Origin: Arthrobacter psychrolactophilus
Lineage (GTDB): Bacteria; Actinomycetota; Actinomycetes; Actinomycetales; Micrococcaceae
Assembly (NCBI RefSeq): GCF_003219795.1
Contig: NZ_QJVC01000023.1
Location: forward strand, 1-63,581
Direction of reading: 5' to 3'
DNA: 63,581 nt
This document shows positions 48,202 to 56,705 of this stretch, piece by piece (positions within the stretch are counted from its first letter, which is position 1; every line of letters begins with the position of its first letter). The notes beneath the pieces are model-generated. The model had not been told where the DNA came from and ran no database searches. It saw only the letters and a program-made list of their open reading frames with translations. The position numbers and the translations under genes were made by a program.

Positions 48202-48244
48202 TGGGTCACTGAGTTGGTGTATTCACCGCTGAAAAGGTGAAAGT

Positions 48245-49342
48245 TTATTCAGCCGAGCTGGGGGTTTCGGCCGCGGGTGCACTCTTTGCAGAGGCAGCCT
48301 TCGCAGCCGGCTTTGCTGCCTTGGCGGCCGGTTTAGCGGCCGGCTTTGCAGCAACGGGCTTAGCCATGGGCTTCGGCATCGGGATGGGCTTTGCGGCGAC
48401 CGGCTTCGGAGCAGCAACCGGCTTGGCTGCTACAACGGGCTTGGCTGCGGCCTTGGCGACAGGAGCTGCCTTGGCCACGGGGGCCTTAGCTGCAGCGGGT
48501 GCCTTGGCGGGGGCTGCCTTGGCCGGAGCCTTGGCAGGTACGACGGCGGGAGCCGGCTTTTCTTCCGGAACGCTCACCTCCGGTGCAACAACAGTAGCGG
48601 GAGCAACCTCGACGGCGGGAGCCGGCGTCTCCTCGACAACTGCGGCGGCGGGAGCCTCGGCGTCGCTGTTCAGGTTCAAGCCCTGGGGCAAGAGGTCAGC
48701 CAATGACTGCGTCATGGGCGCCTTGTTGTCGCGGTCAACATCAACGCGGGCGGTGCCATTGGCAACAGCCTCGTTGTGAGCCTTCGCATCGGCTCGCTGC
48801 TGGTTGCGTCGGGCTTCAGCCTTAGCTTCAGCCTTGTTCTTCAAGGGACCAATAACCATGACCATGTTGCGGCCGTCAATGCGGGGGCTCGACTCGATGA
48901 CGCCAACTTCGGCGACTTCGGCGGCGAACTTCTGCAGGAGGCGGATACCCATTTCCGGGCGCTGCTGCTCGCGGCCTCGGAACTGGATCATGGCCTTGAC
49001 CTTGTCACCGGCACCCAGGAAACGCAGTGCGTGTCCGCGCTTGGTTTCGTAGTCATGGGTGTCAATCTTGAGGCGGAAACGGATTTCCTTCAAGACGGTG
49101 TTGGTCTGGTTCTTGCGGGCTTCGCGAGCCTTGACGGCGGCTTCGTACTTGTACTTGCCGAAGTCCATCAGTTTGCACACCGGCGGCTTCGCCGTCGGCG
49201 CTACCTCAACCAAATCCAAGTCAGACTCAGCTGCTAAACGGAGGGCATCCTCAATGCGGACGACTCCTACCTGTTCGCCTGCTGGCCCAACCAACCGCAC
49301 CTCGGGGACGCGGATTCGATCATTGATGCGTGGCTCGCTAAT
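48245..49342 (-). CDS. infC: Translation initiation factor IF-3 with ATT start codon and long Ala/Pro/Lys tail
   Basis: IF-3 binds the 30S subunit and checks the start codon. The conserved N-terminus [11 protein letters not shown] is preceded by ATT (49340-49342), with AGGAG exactly 6 nt upstream; there is no ATG, GTG or TTG at a suitable position, so infC uses AUU, as in E. coli, where it allows autoregulation. Residues 1-170 are normal IF-3 ([34 protein letters not shown]). Beyond about residue 200 follows a roughly 150-residue low-complexity tail rich in Ala, Pro, Lys and Val (KPVAAKP-type repeats). The 5' leader contains an attenuator-like hairpin. Confidence 0.95.
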   Translation of the reverse strand: MSEPRINDRIRVPEVRLVGPAGEQVGVVRIEDALRLAAESDLDLVEVAPTAKPPVCKLMDFGKYKYEAAVKAREARKNQTNTVLKEIRFRLKIDTHDYETKRGHALRFLGAGDKVKAMIQFRGREQQRPEMGIRLLQKFAAEVAEVGVIESSPRIDGRNMVMVIGPLKNKAEAKAEARRNQQRADAKAHNEAVANGTARVDVDRDNKAPMTQSLADLLPQGLNLNSDAEAPAAAVVEETPAPAVEVAPATVVAPEVSVPEEKPAPAVVPAKAPAKAAPAKAPAAAKAPVAKAAPVAKAAAKPVVAAKPVAAPKPVAAKPIPMPKPMAKPVAAKPAAKPAAKAAKPAAKAASAKSAPAAETPSSAE

Positions 49343-49380
49343 GTGTAGCTCCTGTTGCCTAAAAGGGTGATCACCATCAG

Positions 49381-49419
49381 CAACGAAGAAGGCCTCCAAT
49401 TTGCTGATGCAATGGAGGC
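49381..49419 (-). promoter_or_regulatory. Attenuator-like hairpin in the infC leader
   Basis: On the minus strand GGCCTCCA (49412-49419) and TGGAGGCC (49390-49397), with an inner TTGC/GCAA pair, form a hairpin that is followed at once by TTCTTCGTT. It lies about 50-80 nt upstream of the infC start, so it could act as an intrinsic terminator or attenuator. The remaining part of the 303-bp region 49343-49645 holds only the divergent promoters; I fixed none with confidence. Confidence 0.55.
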
Positions 49420-49645
49420 CCCAAAATGAGTCGGCGTAAGTCCACAACGAAGGGACTTAACTGCCACCCCTTGAGTCAAGGAACGGCGCCGACCTGAACC
49501 AGACAACGCCAACTACTTGGGTCGAAAGGTGGGAGAGGACTCCACTTGCAAACTCGTTGCTGGTTACTTTTCATGCCCGTGACTTTCGCCTTTCGGACAC
49601 CCGATAAATAACAGCATCGAGTCGGTCTATGACAAGCTTAGCAGT

Positions 49646-50053
49646 ATGAGTAGCTCAGATAATAATTCGGACACCCGCAACACCTTTCAGGCAGCCCCGG
49701 AAGAGGCCGTAGCCGACACAGCAACAGACTCTGCGGTACGCGATATCGCCGAAGTTCCCGCTATTGAAGTTATTACGACGGCGGCCGTTCACCTCATGAG
49801 CGCAGCGGCAGTTAAGTGCGGCCTTGCCGCCGGACCCGACGCCGAGGAGCTCAAGGACCTCGATGAGGCCCGTAAGCTCATCACCGCTTTGGCGGGCTTG
49901 ATCACGGCAGCCGCGCCGGAAATTGGCAGCCAGCATGCCGGACCGTTGCGCGACGGACTGCGTTCCTTGCAGCTCGCCTTCCGCGAAGCCTCCACGATCC
50001 AAGACGCGCCCGGCAAGGGTCCGGGCGAGAAGTTCACCGGAGCTGTCAACTAA
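49646..50053 (+). CDS. DUF1844 domain-containing protein
   Basis: A 135-residue cytoplasmic protein. The core IEVITTAAVHLMSAAAVKCGLA and ELKDLDEARKLITALAGLITAA matches DUF1844, a family found beside infC-rpmI-rplT in many actinobacteria; the N-terminal 40 residues are acidic and probably disordered. Function is unknown. It is divergent from infC and ends at a dispersed inverted repeat. Confidence 0.9.
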   Translation: MSSSDNNSDTRNTFQAAPEEAVADTATDSAVRDIAEVPAIEVITTAAVHLMSAAAVKCGLAAGPDAEELKDLDEARKLITALAGLITAAAPEIGSQHAGPLRDGLRSLQLAFREASTIQDAPGKGPGEKFTGAVN

Positions 50054-50072
50054 TCCCCACCCAATATTCCAT

Positions 50073-50140
50073 CGAGGACGCGGTTATTGCACCACCCTCA
50101 ACCTGCTGGGGTTGATCGTGATGCAGTAACTGCGTCCTCG
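50073..50140. repeat. Dispersed inverted repeat, copy 2
   Basis: Arms 50073-50091 and 50122-50140 (CGAGGACGC on one side, GCGTCCTCG on the other) pair over 19 bp with two mismatches; an inner TCAACC/GGTTGA stem (50098-50103, 50110-50115) makes it cruciform-like. The left arm aligns with that of the element at 32918. It too lies between convergent genes (DUF1844 and MFS). Confidence 0.85.
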
Positions 50141-50153
50141 GTTTGTTAAGGGG

Positions 50154-51425
50154 CTAGAGGCCTCGGGCACTGCGGCGGCGCCAAAGCCCCATGGCCAGCA
50201 GGCCCAGGATAGCCAGAACCGTGCAGATCACTCCAACGATGGCGAACCCGGCCCAGGGACCGATGCTATCGATCATGGCGCCGGCGAACGGGGCGCCCAT
50301 GGCATTACCAATCGTCATGGATGAGCCGTACCAACCCATGGCCTCACCGCGACGCTTCTCCGTCACAAGGTCAGCAATGTGCTCAGCACTAGAGGTGAGC
50401 ACAGGGACGCACAGCAATCCCGGAAGAATGGACAGCAGACCCAAGGTCAACGCGTTTGTGGCAAATCCCATAGGGATGATGAGCAAGGCCATGGCTCCCA
50501 GAAGCCATAAAGGGTTCACGGAGCGCTTGAGGGCACCGTAAACAATGCCGCCAACGATAGATGCGCCACACCAGAAGAGGAAAACAATTCCGAGATCACT
50601 CGAGGTGTCATTGTGCTGCATCATCGCTACCATGCCCACATTGACACCCGTGAGGACCAACCCGGCGCCAAGGGATGTGGCCAGAATCGCTAGGACCGCA
50701 ATATTGACCCACCGGATATTATGCCGAGTGGTCTCCCACCAGCTCTGCATCCTACCCTTACCCACCAGATTCGGAGCTGGCTGATCCTCAACGAGATCGA
50801 GAGGGTGAACCTCGGGCTCGTTCACATCGATGAAGGAGCCCTTGTGACCTGTGCGTGTTGGAGGGTTGAACCACATGAGGAAAATGCCGGCGAGGGAGGC
50901 GCTGACGCCGATGATAATTAAGCCGATCACCGTGTTGTTGGTAGCCAACATGACACCGGCGGCCGGTCCGACCATGAAGGTTAGTTCCCCGCCCATGGAG
51001 TCTAGGGCGTAGGCTGTGCGCCGCTGTTCCTGTGGCACCATGACGCCGAGGGCTTGGCGAACCACCGAGAAAATAGGGACCGCGAAGAGTCCGCCGATGA
51101 AGGCCGCCACGATCAGTAACTGGAAATTCAGGAAGGGCGCGGTGCCCCACACCACCACCTCGGCAATGACGGAGGGGATCAAGGCCTTGCGAAGACCGTA
51201 AACATCCACCATGCGTCCACGCCACGGTGCACCGATGGCCATGCCGACGGTGATGGCGGCCGCGATGGATCCTGCCGCGGCATAGCTCAGATGCATAGAC
51301 TCCACGACGTGCAGGGTCAGCAGGACTCCTGCTGCTGCGTGGGGAATACGCGCCAGAATGGCGATAATCAGTAGTCGTCGTACAGGTCCAACCGCGAGGA
51401 TCTCGCGGTAGGCAGCAAAATTCAC
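50154..51425 (-). CDS. MFS transporter
   Basis: A 423-residue major facilitator with about twelve membrane segments and a cytoplasmic loop in the middle (residues about 195-235, SFIDVNEPEVHPLDLVEDQP) before helix 7. GAPWRGRMVDVYGLRKAL between helices 2 and 3 is the MFS signature loop. The substrate is unknown. It lies 59 bp downstream of sseB on the same strand, so it may be part of the his-sseB transcript. Confidence 0.9.
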   Translation of the reverse strand: MNFAAYREILAVGPVRRLLIIAILARIPHAAAGVLLTLHVVESMHLSYAAAGSIAAAITVGMAIGAPWRGRMVDVYGLRKALIPSVIAEVVVWGTAPFLNFQLLIVAAFIGGLFAVPIFSVVRQALGVMVPQEQRRTAYALDSMGGELTFMVGPAAGVMLATNNTVIGLIIIGVSASLAGIFLMWFNPPTRTGHKGSFIDVNEPEVHPLDLVEDQPAPNLVGKGRMQSWWETTRHNIRWVNIAVLAILATSLGAGLVLTGVNVGMVAMMQHNDTSSDLGIVFLFWCGASIVGGIVYGALKRSVNPLWLLGAMALLIIPMGFATNALTLGLLSILPGLLCVPVLTSSAEHIADLVTEKRRGEAMGWYGSSMTIGNAMGAPFAGAMIDSIGPWAGFAIVGVICTVLAILGLLAMGLWRRRSARGL

Positions 51426-51484
51426 TTGTTATGACTCTCTCTTGGGATTTACCGGCAAGAGAGCCCGGGGCATCTTGCTGCGGA

Positions 51485-52372
51485 TTAGGTCTGTTGCGGG
51501 TGGCGTAGGCGAATCTGAATCGAATCAACGGCAGAGGCAAAAGCTTCCTGCGCAGCCCAATAAGTTTGCAAGGAGTTCAGCACGTCATTGACCGCCGACT
51601 GGTCGAGCCCGGGTAATAACGTGATGGTGACACAGAGTTCTGGTCCGGTTCCGCCGCCGCGAACGAGCTGTTGGCCCGTCGGAGCATTGCTGTCCCAGAG
51701 GGATTCTATGCCCTGCCCCGCACTAGCGGAAATGTCGACGACGGCTCTGTTACCAAGCGCCGACACAGATTCGCGCAAGACCTGCGCAACCGCTACATCG
51801 CTATAGCTGGGTCGCCAAAGCTGTTGCTGAGCCAGGGCCCACATGGCCGGGCGACGCACCACGAAGGGGCGATCGGATCCGGGGTCAACCACCAAGAGCT
51901 GAGCCTCCTCGGCAACCGCCGACAGGGCGGCACGTGCGGCGTATACAGCGACGGGGCGCGCTGCCGGATGCCACTTGGCCAGGGCGTCCGCATGGGAAAA
52001 GACGGGCAAGGCTCGGCGGCCGTCCGGACCCTGCAGTGTAACGAGCGCCATGTCCGACTCCTTGTCGGAGACCAGGCCATTCTCACCGACGGTTTGTTCC
52101 GCGAGCTGCGCCACGATGGGAATGAAGACGCGCGCCGTAGCCAAGGCGGCTATGACCGCTTCTTCTGTTCCGTCACCGGTGGCGAGCGACGCCAAGGCGG
52201 CGGCAAAGCCAGCGTCCATGGCGCCGTCGTCCGCATCAAAATTGTGGTACTTTTCCTGCGCTGGCAGGTCACGACCGGCCCAAGGCTGCCCGGCCGAGTC
52301 GGTGATTCCACCAGCGCCGGCCAGTGCGGCGGCGATGTGTCCGGGCAGCTCTTTTTTGGGCATCTGCGTCAT
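51485..52372 (-). CDS. SseB family protein
   Basis: A 295-residue protein with the SseB domain: a segment at about 75-175 with TARVFIPIVAQ, DMALVTLQGPDGRRALPVFSHADALAKWHP and VAVYAARAALSAVAEEAQLLVVDPGS. The C-terminal half (LWRPSYSDVAVAQVLRESVS onward) resembles the SseB C-terminal domain. The function in actinobacteria is not known. It starts 3 bp after the priA stop, as is common in Micrococcaceae. Confidence 0.88.
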   Translation of the reverse strand: MTQMPKKELPGHIAAALAGAGGITDSAGQPWAGRDLPAQEKYHNFDADDGAMDAGFAAALASLATGDGTEEAVIAALATARVFIPIVAQLAEQTVGENGLVSDKESDMALVTLQGPDGRRALPVFSHADALAKWHPAARPVAVYAARAALSAVAEEAQLLVVDPGSDRPFVVRRPAMWALAQQQLWRPSYSDVAVAQVLRESVSALGNRAVVDISASAGQGIESLWDSNAPTGQQLVRGGGTGPELCVTITLLPGLDQSAVNDVLNSLQTYWAAQEAFASAVDSIQIRLRHPQQT

Positions 52373-52375
52373 GAT

Positions 52376-53110
52376 TTAGCGGCGGCCTGCAACGTCAAGG
52401 GCCTGCGGCAGCGTGAACTGGCCGGAGTAAAGTGCCTTGCCGACAATCGCGCCTTCCACACCCTCGCCGACCAATTCTCGCAGCACGCGCAGGTCCTCGA
52501 GGCTGGAGATACCGCCCGATGCCACGACGGGCTTGGAGGTGCGGGCACACATCTCGCGCAGCAATTCCACGTTCGGGCCGCGCAGGGTGCCGTCCTTCGT
52601 GACATCTGTGACGACATAGCGGGCGCAGCCAGCGTCCTCGAGGCGGGCCAAAACTTCCCAGATGTCGCCACCTTCCTTGGTCCAGCCACGGCCTGCCAAG
52701 GTGGTGCCACGAACATCAAGGCCGACGGCGATCTTGTCACCAAAGCGGTCGATGACCTTCGCGGTCCACTCCGGGTTTTCCAAAGCGGCAGTACCCAGGT
52801 TGACCCGACCCACGCCGAGCTCGAGAGCCGCCTCGAGGGTGGCGTCGTCGCGCAGGCCGCCGGAAAGCTCAACCTTCACGTCCAGCGCCTGCACCATTTC
52901 GCTGAGCAGGTGCACATTGGATCCCCGACCAAACGCGGCGTCCAAATCCACGAGGTGAACCCACTCTGCGCCGTCATTCTGCCAGTTCATGGCTGCCTCG
53001 AGAGGTGAGCCATAGCTGGTTTCCGAGCCGGCCTCACCCTGCACGAGGCGAACGGCTTGGCCGTTCACGACGTCAACAGCGGGCAGCAATTCCAAAATGG
53101 GGGTGGTCAT
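52376..53110 (-). CDS. priA: Bifunctional phosphoribosyl isomerase (HisA/TrpF activity)
   Basis: A 244-residue (beta-alpha)8 barrel isomerising ProFAR in histidine synthesis and, in actinobacteria without trpF, PRA in tryptophan synthesis. [21 protein letters not shown] at the start with catalytic Asp, [10 protein letters not shown] and [16 protein letters not shown] with the second Asp, and [13 protein letters not shown] fit HisA/PriA. It lies in the his group but is separated from hisH by a 51-aa membrane protein gene. The dual role follows from the clade, not from any residue I can prove. Confidence 0.93.
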   Translation of the reverse strand: MTTPILELLPAVDVVNGQAVRLVQGEAGSETSYGSPLEAAMNWQNDGAEWVHLVDLDAAFGRGSNVHLLSEMVQALDVKVELSGGLRDDATLEAALELGVGRVNLGTAALENPEWTAKVIDRFGDKIAVGLDVRGTTLAGRGWTKEGGDIWEVLARLEDAGCARYVVTDVTKDGTLRGPNVELLREMCARTSKPVVASGGISSLEDLRVLRELVGEGVEGAIVGKALYSGQFTLPQALDVAGRR

Positions 53111-53172
53111 GGGATCCTCAACGTTGTGTGTCCTGCAAATGGATGGTGCGGCGGGGGCCGCGAGAAGGTCTC

Positions 53173-53328
53173 TTAGTTTTGAAGCGTAAACATATAGGCC
53201 GCCACGAGGGACATGATGGCCAAGACGGCGAAACTAATGGGAATCCAGCGGGCACTCTTTTGCTGGAAGAAGGTGTAGGCGCCGCCAATGAGCAGTCCTG
53301 CCAAGGCCATGAGAAGCAACGACCACAT
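53173..53328 (-). CDS. 51-residue two-helix membrane protein in the his operon
   Basis: A short frame: [20 protein letters not shown], a central QQKSARW, then [19 protein letters not shown] and a short polar end (TLQN). It thus has two hydrophobic segments around a short basic-polar loop. Its ATG overlaps the hisH stop by one base (TAATG), and it ends 62 bp before priA, so it is translated with the his genes. I do not recognise a named family; small membrane proteins at this place occur in Arthrobacter genomes as far as I recall. Confidence 0.8.
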   Translation of the reverse strand: MWSLLLMALAGLLIGGAYTFFQQKSARWIPISFAVLAIMSLVAAYMFTLQN

Positions 53329-54029
53329 TAGTTAGCCACGGTACTTTCTGAGGCGCGGGCCGACGGCTTGAGCGATTGAACCCAGTTACGCAGCATGCGC
53401 GCACCGGCATCGCCGGACTTTTCCGGGTGGAATTGCGTTGCACAGAGCGGACCGTTTTCCACGGCCGCGATGAACGACGCACCATGCTCAGACCAGGTGA
53501 CAAGGGGCGGGCGCATCTTGGGCTGCAGGACCTCGAAGTCCCAGGTCTGCACGCCGTAGGAGTGCACAAAGTAGAAACGCTCATCCTCGACGCCCTCGAA
53601 GAGCATGGAGCCCTCGGCAGCCTTAACGGTGTTCCATCCCATGTGCGGGACGACCTCGGCGGGCAGCAGCTCGACAGTTCCGGGCCACTCCCCCATGCCT
53701 TCCTCTTCCACGCCGTGTTCGACGCCAGCGTCAAAGAGCACCTGCATGCCGACACAGATACCCAGAACGGGGCGACCGCCTGCAACGCGGCGGCCAATCA
53801 TGCGCAGGGCATCGACGTTCTTTAGCTCGGCCATGACCGAGCCAAAGGCACCAACGCCGGGCACGACCAGCCCATCGGCCGTCAGGACGTCCTCGGGCTT
53901 GGCACTGAGCGTCACCACAGCTCCGGCGCGTTCTAGGGCGCGGACGGCGGAACGAACGTTTCCGGACCCGTAGTCCAGGACCGTAACGGTCGGCTGGCTT
54001 ATCTCACTCTTAGCGGCGTCGGCGCTCAC
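53328..54029 (-). CDS. hisH: Imidazole glycerol phosphate synthase, glutaminase subunit
   Basis: The 233-residue class I glutamine amidotransferase that delivers ammonia to His[23 protein letters not shown] opens the fold; the nucleophile is Cys92 in GICVGMQ, and the catalytic His/Glu are in TQFHPEKSG. It overlaps hisB by 4 bp. hisF itself is not in the window. The C-terminal 15 residues ([13 protein letters not shown]) are an unconserved-looking tail. Confidence 0.96.
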   Translation of the reverse strand: MSADAAKSEISQPTVTVLDYGSGNVRSAVRALERAGAVVTLSAKPEDVLTADGLVVPGVGAFGSVMAELKNVDALRMIGRRVAGGRPVLGICVGMQVLFDAGVEHGVEEEGMGEWPGTVELLPAEVVPHMGWNTVKAAEGSMLFEGVEDERFYFVHSYGVQTWDFEVLQPKMRPPLVTWSEHGASFIAAVENGPLCATQFHPEKSGDAGARMLRNWVQSLKPSARASESTVAN

Positions 54030-54646
54030 AGTAGGCCCTTCGTGGACGGAATTCCGCTGACGCGGGGATCCGGCTCAACGGCCGAACGCAGTGCACGGGC
54101 GAAGGCCTTGAACTGAGCCTCGACAATGTGGTGGGGATCCCGGCCGGCAATGACGGTCATGTGGAGGCAGATCTGTGCGTGCAAGGTGATGGCCTCGAAG
54201 ACGTGGCGCGTGAGCGAGCCCGTGAAGTGACCGCCAATGAGGTGATATTCCTGGCCGGCAGGCTCGCCGCCGTGCACCAGGTAAGGACGCCCGGACAGAT
54301 CGACAACAGCATTAGCCAATGCCTCATCCAACGGCACGGTGGCTTCGCCGAAGCGACGGATGCCGGCCTTGTTGCCGAGGGCTTCCTTGAGAACCTCGCC
54401 CAAGGAGATCGCAACATCTTCGACGGTGTGGTGCGCGTCGATGTGGGTGTCTCCCGTGGCCTTGATGTTCATGTCGATCAAGGAGTGCTTCGACAGCGCG
54501 GTCAGCATGTGGTCGTAGAACGGAACCGAGGTGTCAATGGTCGAGACACCGGTGCCGTCGAGGTTGATTTCAACCAAGACACTAGATTCGCTCGTGGCCC
54601 GCTCGAGGCGAGCCGTCCGTCCCTGGCCTGGGGTGGTCTGAGTCAT
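54026..54646 (-). CDS. hisB: Imidazoleglycerol-phosphate dehydratase
   Basis: A 206-residue manganese enzyme, the monofunctional actinobacterial form without a phosphatase domain. The metal-binding repeats are [41 protein letters not shown] and [20 protein letters not shown] start at ATG 54646, where AAAGGA lies 8 nt upstream; the frame extends to 54718 but includes promoter sequence. A promoter lies in the 172-bp gap to hisC. Confidence 0.96.
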   Translation of the reverse strand: MTQTTPGQGRTARLERATSESSVLVEINLDGTGVSTIDTSVPFYDHMLTALSKHSLIDMNIKATGDTHIDAHHTVEDVAISLGEVLKEALGNKAGIRRFGEATVPLDEALANAVVDLSGRPYLVHGGEPAGQEYHLIGGHFTGSLTRHVFEAITLHAQICLHMTVIAGRDPHHIVEAQFKAFARALRSAVEPDPRVSGIPSTKGLL

Positions 54647-54727
54647 TGTGGCAGTCCTTTGATGTGTGCGCGCCACCCTGTCGCCGCACAGGGCAGGGGT
54701 GGGCATGGGGACGATCAATAAGTGTTT

Positions 54728-54756
54728 GTATCAGTTTAGAAGAGAAGACGCGTCAA
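54728..54756 (-). promoter_or_regulatory. Candidate promoter of hisB-hisH-orf-priA
   Basis: TTGACG (54751-54756) and TGATAC (54728-54733) are 17 bp apart on the minus strand, about 80 bp upstream of the hisB ATG. Confidence 0.5.
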
Positions 54757-54818
54757 AGCCCAACCAGTCCGCCTTCTCCTCCCCGTTACCGTACGACGGC
54801 GAAGCTCACCTTGTGCCG

Positions 54819-55916
54819 TTAGGCGCCGAGGATGGCTCGGAGTCCGGTCAGAAACGCGCTGGTCTCGGCTTCGGTTCCGGCCGTGACGCGCAGATGTCCG
54901 GGAATGCCGACATCGCGAATCAAGACGCCCTGAGCCAGGAGTGCTTCCCAGACCTCGCTCGGGTTCTCCAGTCCACCAAAGAAGACAAAGTTCGAGTCCG
55001 ATGGGGCGGGGGTGAGACCCAACTCCAGCAACTCCGTCACAATGCGGTCGCGCTGGACCTTAATCGCTTCGACGTTAGCCAGAAGGGAGGTGGAGTTACG
55101 TAATGCCGCAACAGCTGCCGCCTGGGTGATGGCCGAGAGGTGGTAAGGCAAACGCACCAAACGCAGGGCGTCGGCAACTTCGGGAGCCGCGGCCATGTAT
55201 CCCAAGCGAGCACCTGCCATGGCGAAGGCCTTGCTCATGGTGCGCGAAACAACCAGGCGGGGACGCCCGGGCAGAAGGTCAAGGGCACTGGGGGTGCCAG
55301 TATGTGAGAACTCGGTGTAGGCCTCATCGACGATGACGATGGCCTGCGATGCTTCACCGGCCTCATACACAGCTTTGACGACGTCGAGCCCAAGGGCTGT
55401 TCCCGTGGGGTTATTGGGAGAGCAGAGCAACACAATGTTCGGAGCGTGTTCGCGGACCTGTTCCGCGGCTGACTCGGCACTCAGGCTGAAGTCTGCTGCG
55501 CGTTGGCCTGCGATATAACTCGAGCCGGTGCCGCTGGCCAGGAGCGGGTACATCGAATAGGTGGGTGGGAAGCTCAAAACGCTTCGACCGGGCCCACCGA
55601 ATGCCTGCAAGAGTTGCTGGAGGACTTCGTTGGAACCGTTGGCTGCCCACAGATTATCTTCCGTGAGGCCATGGTCCAGATAGGCTGCCAGTTCCTGACG
55701 CAAGACGGTAAATTCACGATCCGGGTAGCGGTTGAGCCCATCAAGCTCGGCGGCTACCGCGCTGATAATTGCTTCCTTGGCATCCGCCGGGACGCCGAAG
55801 GTATTTTCATTCACGTTCAGCAACACCGGGACATCCAATTGCGGCGCACCATAGGGATGCTGTCCGCGAAGATCGTCGCGGAGGGGCAATTGGCTTAGGC
55901 GTTCAAACTGATCCAT
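54819..55916 (-). CDS. hisC: Histidinol-phosphate aminotransferase
   Basis: A 365-residue fold-type I PLP enzyme. LNVNENTFG near the N-terminus, NRYPDRE, NGSNEVLQQLLQAFGGPG, SPNNPTGTALG, VDEAYTEFS and the Schiff-base lysine in SRTMSKAFAMAGARLGY are the standard HisC blocks. ATG 55916 begins the conserved MDQFERLSQLPLRDDL; the frame is open to 56027 without similarity. TATGCT lies 6 nt before the ATG, so the mRNA may be leaderless. A gap of 172 bp separates it from hisB. Confidence 0.94.
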   Translation of the reverse strand: MDQFERLSQLPLRDDLRGQHPYGAPQLDVPVLLNVNENTFGVPADAKEAIISAVAAELDGLNRYPDREFTVLRQELAAYLDHGLTEDNLWAANGSNEVLQQLLQAFGGPGRSVLSFPPTYSMYPLLASGTGSSYIAGQRAADFSLSAESAAEQVREHAPNIVLLCSPNNPTGTALGLDVVKAVYEAGEASQAIVIVDEAYTEFSHTGTPSALDLLPGRPRLVVSRTMSKAFAMAGARLGYMAAAPEVADALRLVRLPYHLSAITQAAAVAALRNSTSLLANVEAIKVQRDRIVTELLELGLTPAPSDSNFVFFGGLENPSEVWEALLAQGVLIRDVGIPGHLRVTAGTEAETSAFLTGLRAILGA

Positions 55917-56057
55917 GGTTCCAGCATATTTCTTTGCCCGTGAATGTCCGAACTCGCGACACCATGCGGACATGTTGCGTGACACGAGATGACGGAGTTC
56001 TTGTCGCCCCGCGGGACGGAACGACAAGTTAGCTTATTTGGCTCGCGGGGCGCTTCG

Positions 56058-56429
56058 TTACTTCGGTAGCGGGACAAAAAGCCGCTGCCCGGCTTGGATG
56101 ACCCCACTGCCGAGATCATTCAAGGCCACAATTTCCAGCACGACGTCTCGAACATCACGCGTGGGATCTGTGGCAGCAGCGATGCTCCAGAGGCTGTCGC
56201 CCTGCAGAACGGTGACCGTGGCTGCATAGTCAGCCATATCCACCGCCGCATAGTTCACGGAGGCCTGTGCGGGGCTTGCCACGGAGCCAAGTGCGATCGC
56301 CAACAAGGCGAAAAGCATCATCGCTGCCGTAAGAATCGCCGGGATACCCAAGAAGACGAGGCGTCCGCGCCGGGTCAGGGTAAGTCGGGGAGCATTCAGG
56401 GGTGGTGCGGAGAAAACCATTGCATTCAT
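56058..56429 (-). CDS. LysM domain membrane protein divergent from lexA (SOS cell-division suppressor type)
   Basis: A 123-residue protein with a basic N-terminus, one membrane helix (FLGIPAILTAAMMLFALLAIALG, about residues 27-49) and an extracytoplasmic LysM-like domain (TVTVLQGDSLWSIAAATDPT to GQRLFVPL) that binds peptidoglycan. The place, divergent from lexA, is that of Rv2719c/ChiZ in mycobacteria and DivS in corynebacteria, SOS proteins that block septation. AAAGGA lies 9 nt before ATG 56429, and a perfect LexA box lies 83 bp upstream. The family role is inferred from arrangement and domain order. Confidence 0.85.
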   Translation of the reverse strand: MNAMVFSAPPLNAPRLTLTRRGRLVFLGIPAILTAAMMLFALLAIALGSVASPAQASVNYAAVDMADYAATVTVLQGDSLWSIAAATDPTRDVRDVVLEIVALNDLGSGVIQAGQRLFVPLPK

Positions 56430-56511
56430 GACTTCTGGTCCTTTCGCTGTGGAAGAAGACCCTGGACTCGAACATCCATTGGATCAAATATCCATCGCTT
56501 TACATCTTCGA

Positions 56512-56527
56512 TAGAACGTATGTTCTA
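56512..56527. promoter_or_regulatory. LexA (SOS) box 1 in the LysM-lexA intergenic region
   Basis: TAGAACGTATGTTCTA is a near-perfect palindrome with GAAC-N4-GTTC. It lies 83 bp from the LysM gene start and 179 bp from lexA, so it most directly covers the LysM promoter. Confidence 0.87.
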
Positions 56528-56580
56528 ACTTGCTACTAGTACAGTTTTAGCACTTATTAACGACACTTGCCAAGAGTAGA

Positions 56581-56596
56581 TAGAACAAATGTTTGA
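56581..56596. promoter_or_regulatory. LexA (SOS) box 2, lexA-proximal
   Basis: TAGAACAAATGTTTGA matches GAAC-N4-GTTC except for one base in the right half. It lies 110 bp upstream of the lexA start and is the likely autoregulatory site. Confidence 0.65.
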
Positions 56597-56705
56597 AATT
56601 GCCTAGTTTGTGGCTTAAACTTGTGAGACAAGGATTGGCCGCTAGATGCAGTCCACCAGCAGGCACTGACATTGTTCAGGGCAGCCACGAAAGGACCCAG
56701 GAACC

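Noticed and set aside
49343-49447. infC start at the upstream in-frame methionine
   Set aside because: It would run through the leader hairpin; AGGAG sits exactly before ATT and the conserved IF-3 text begins there.
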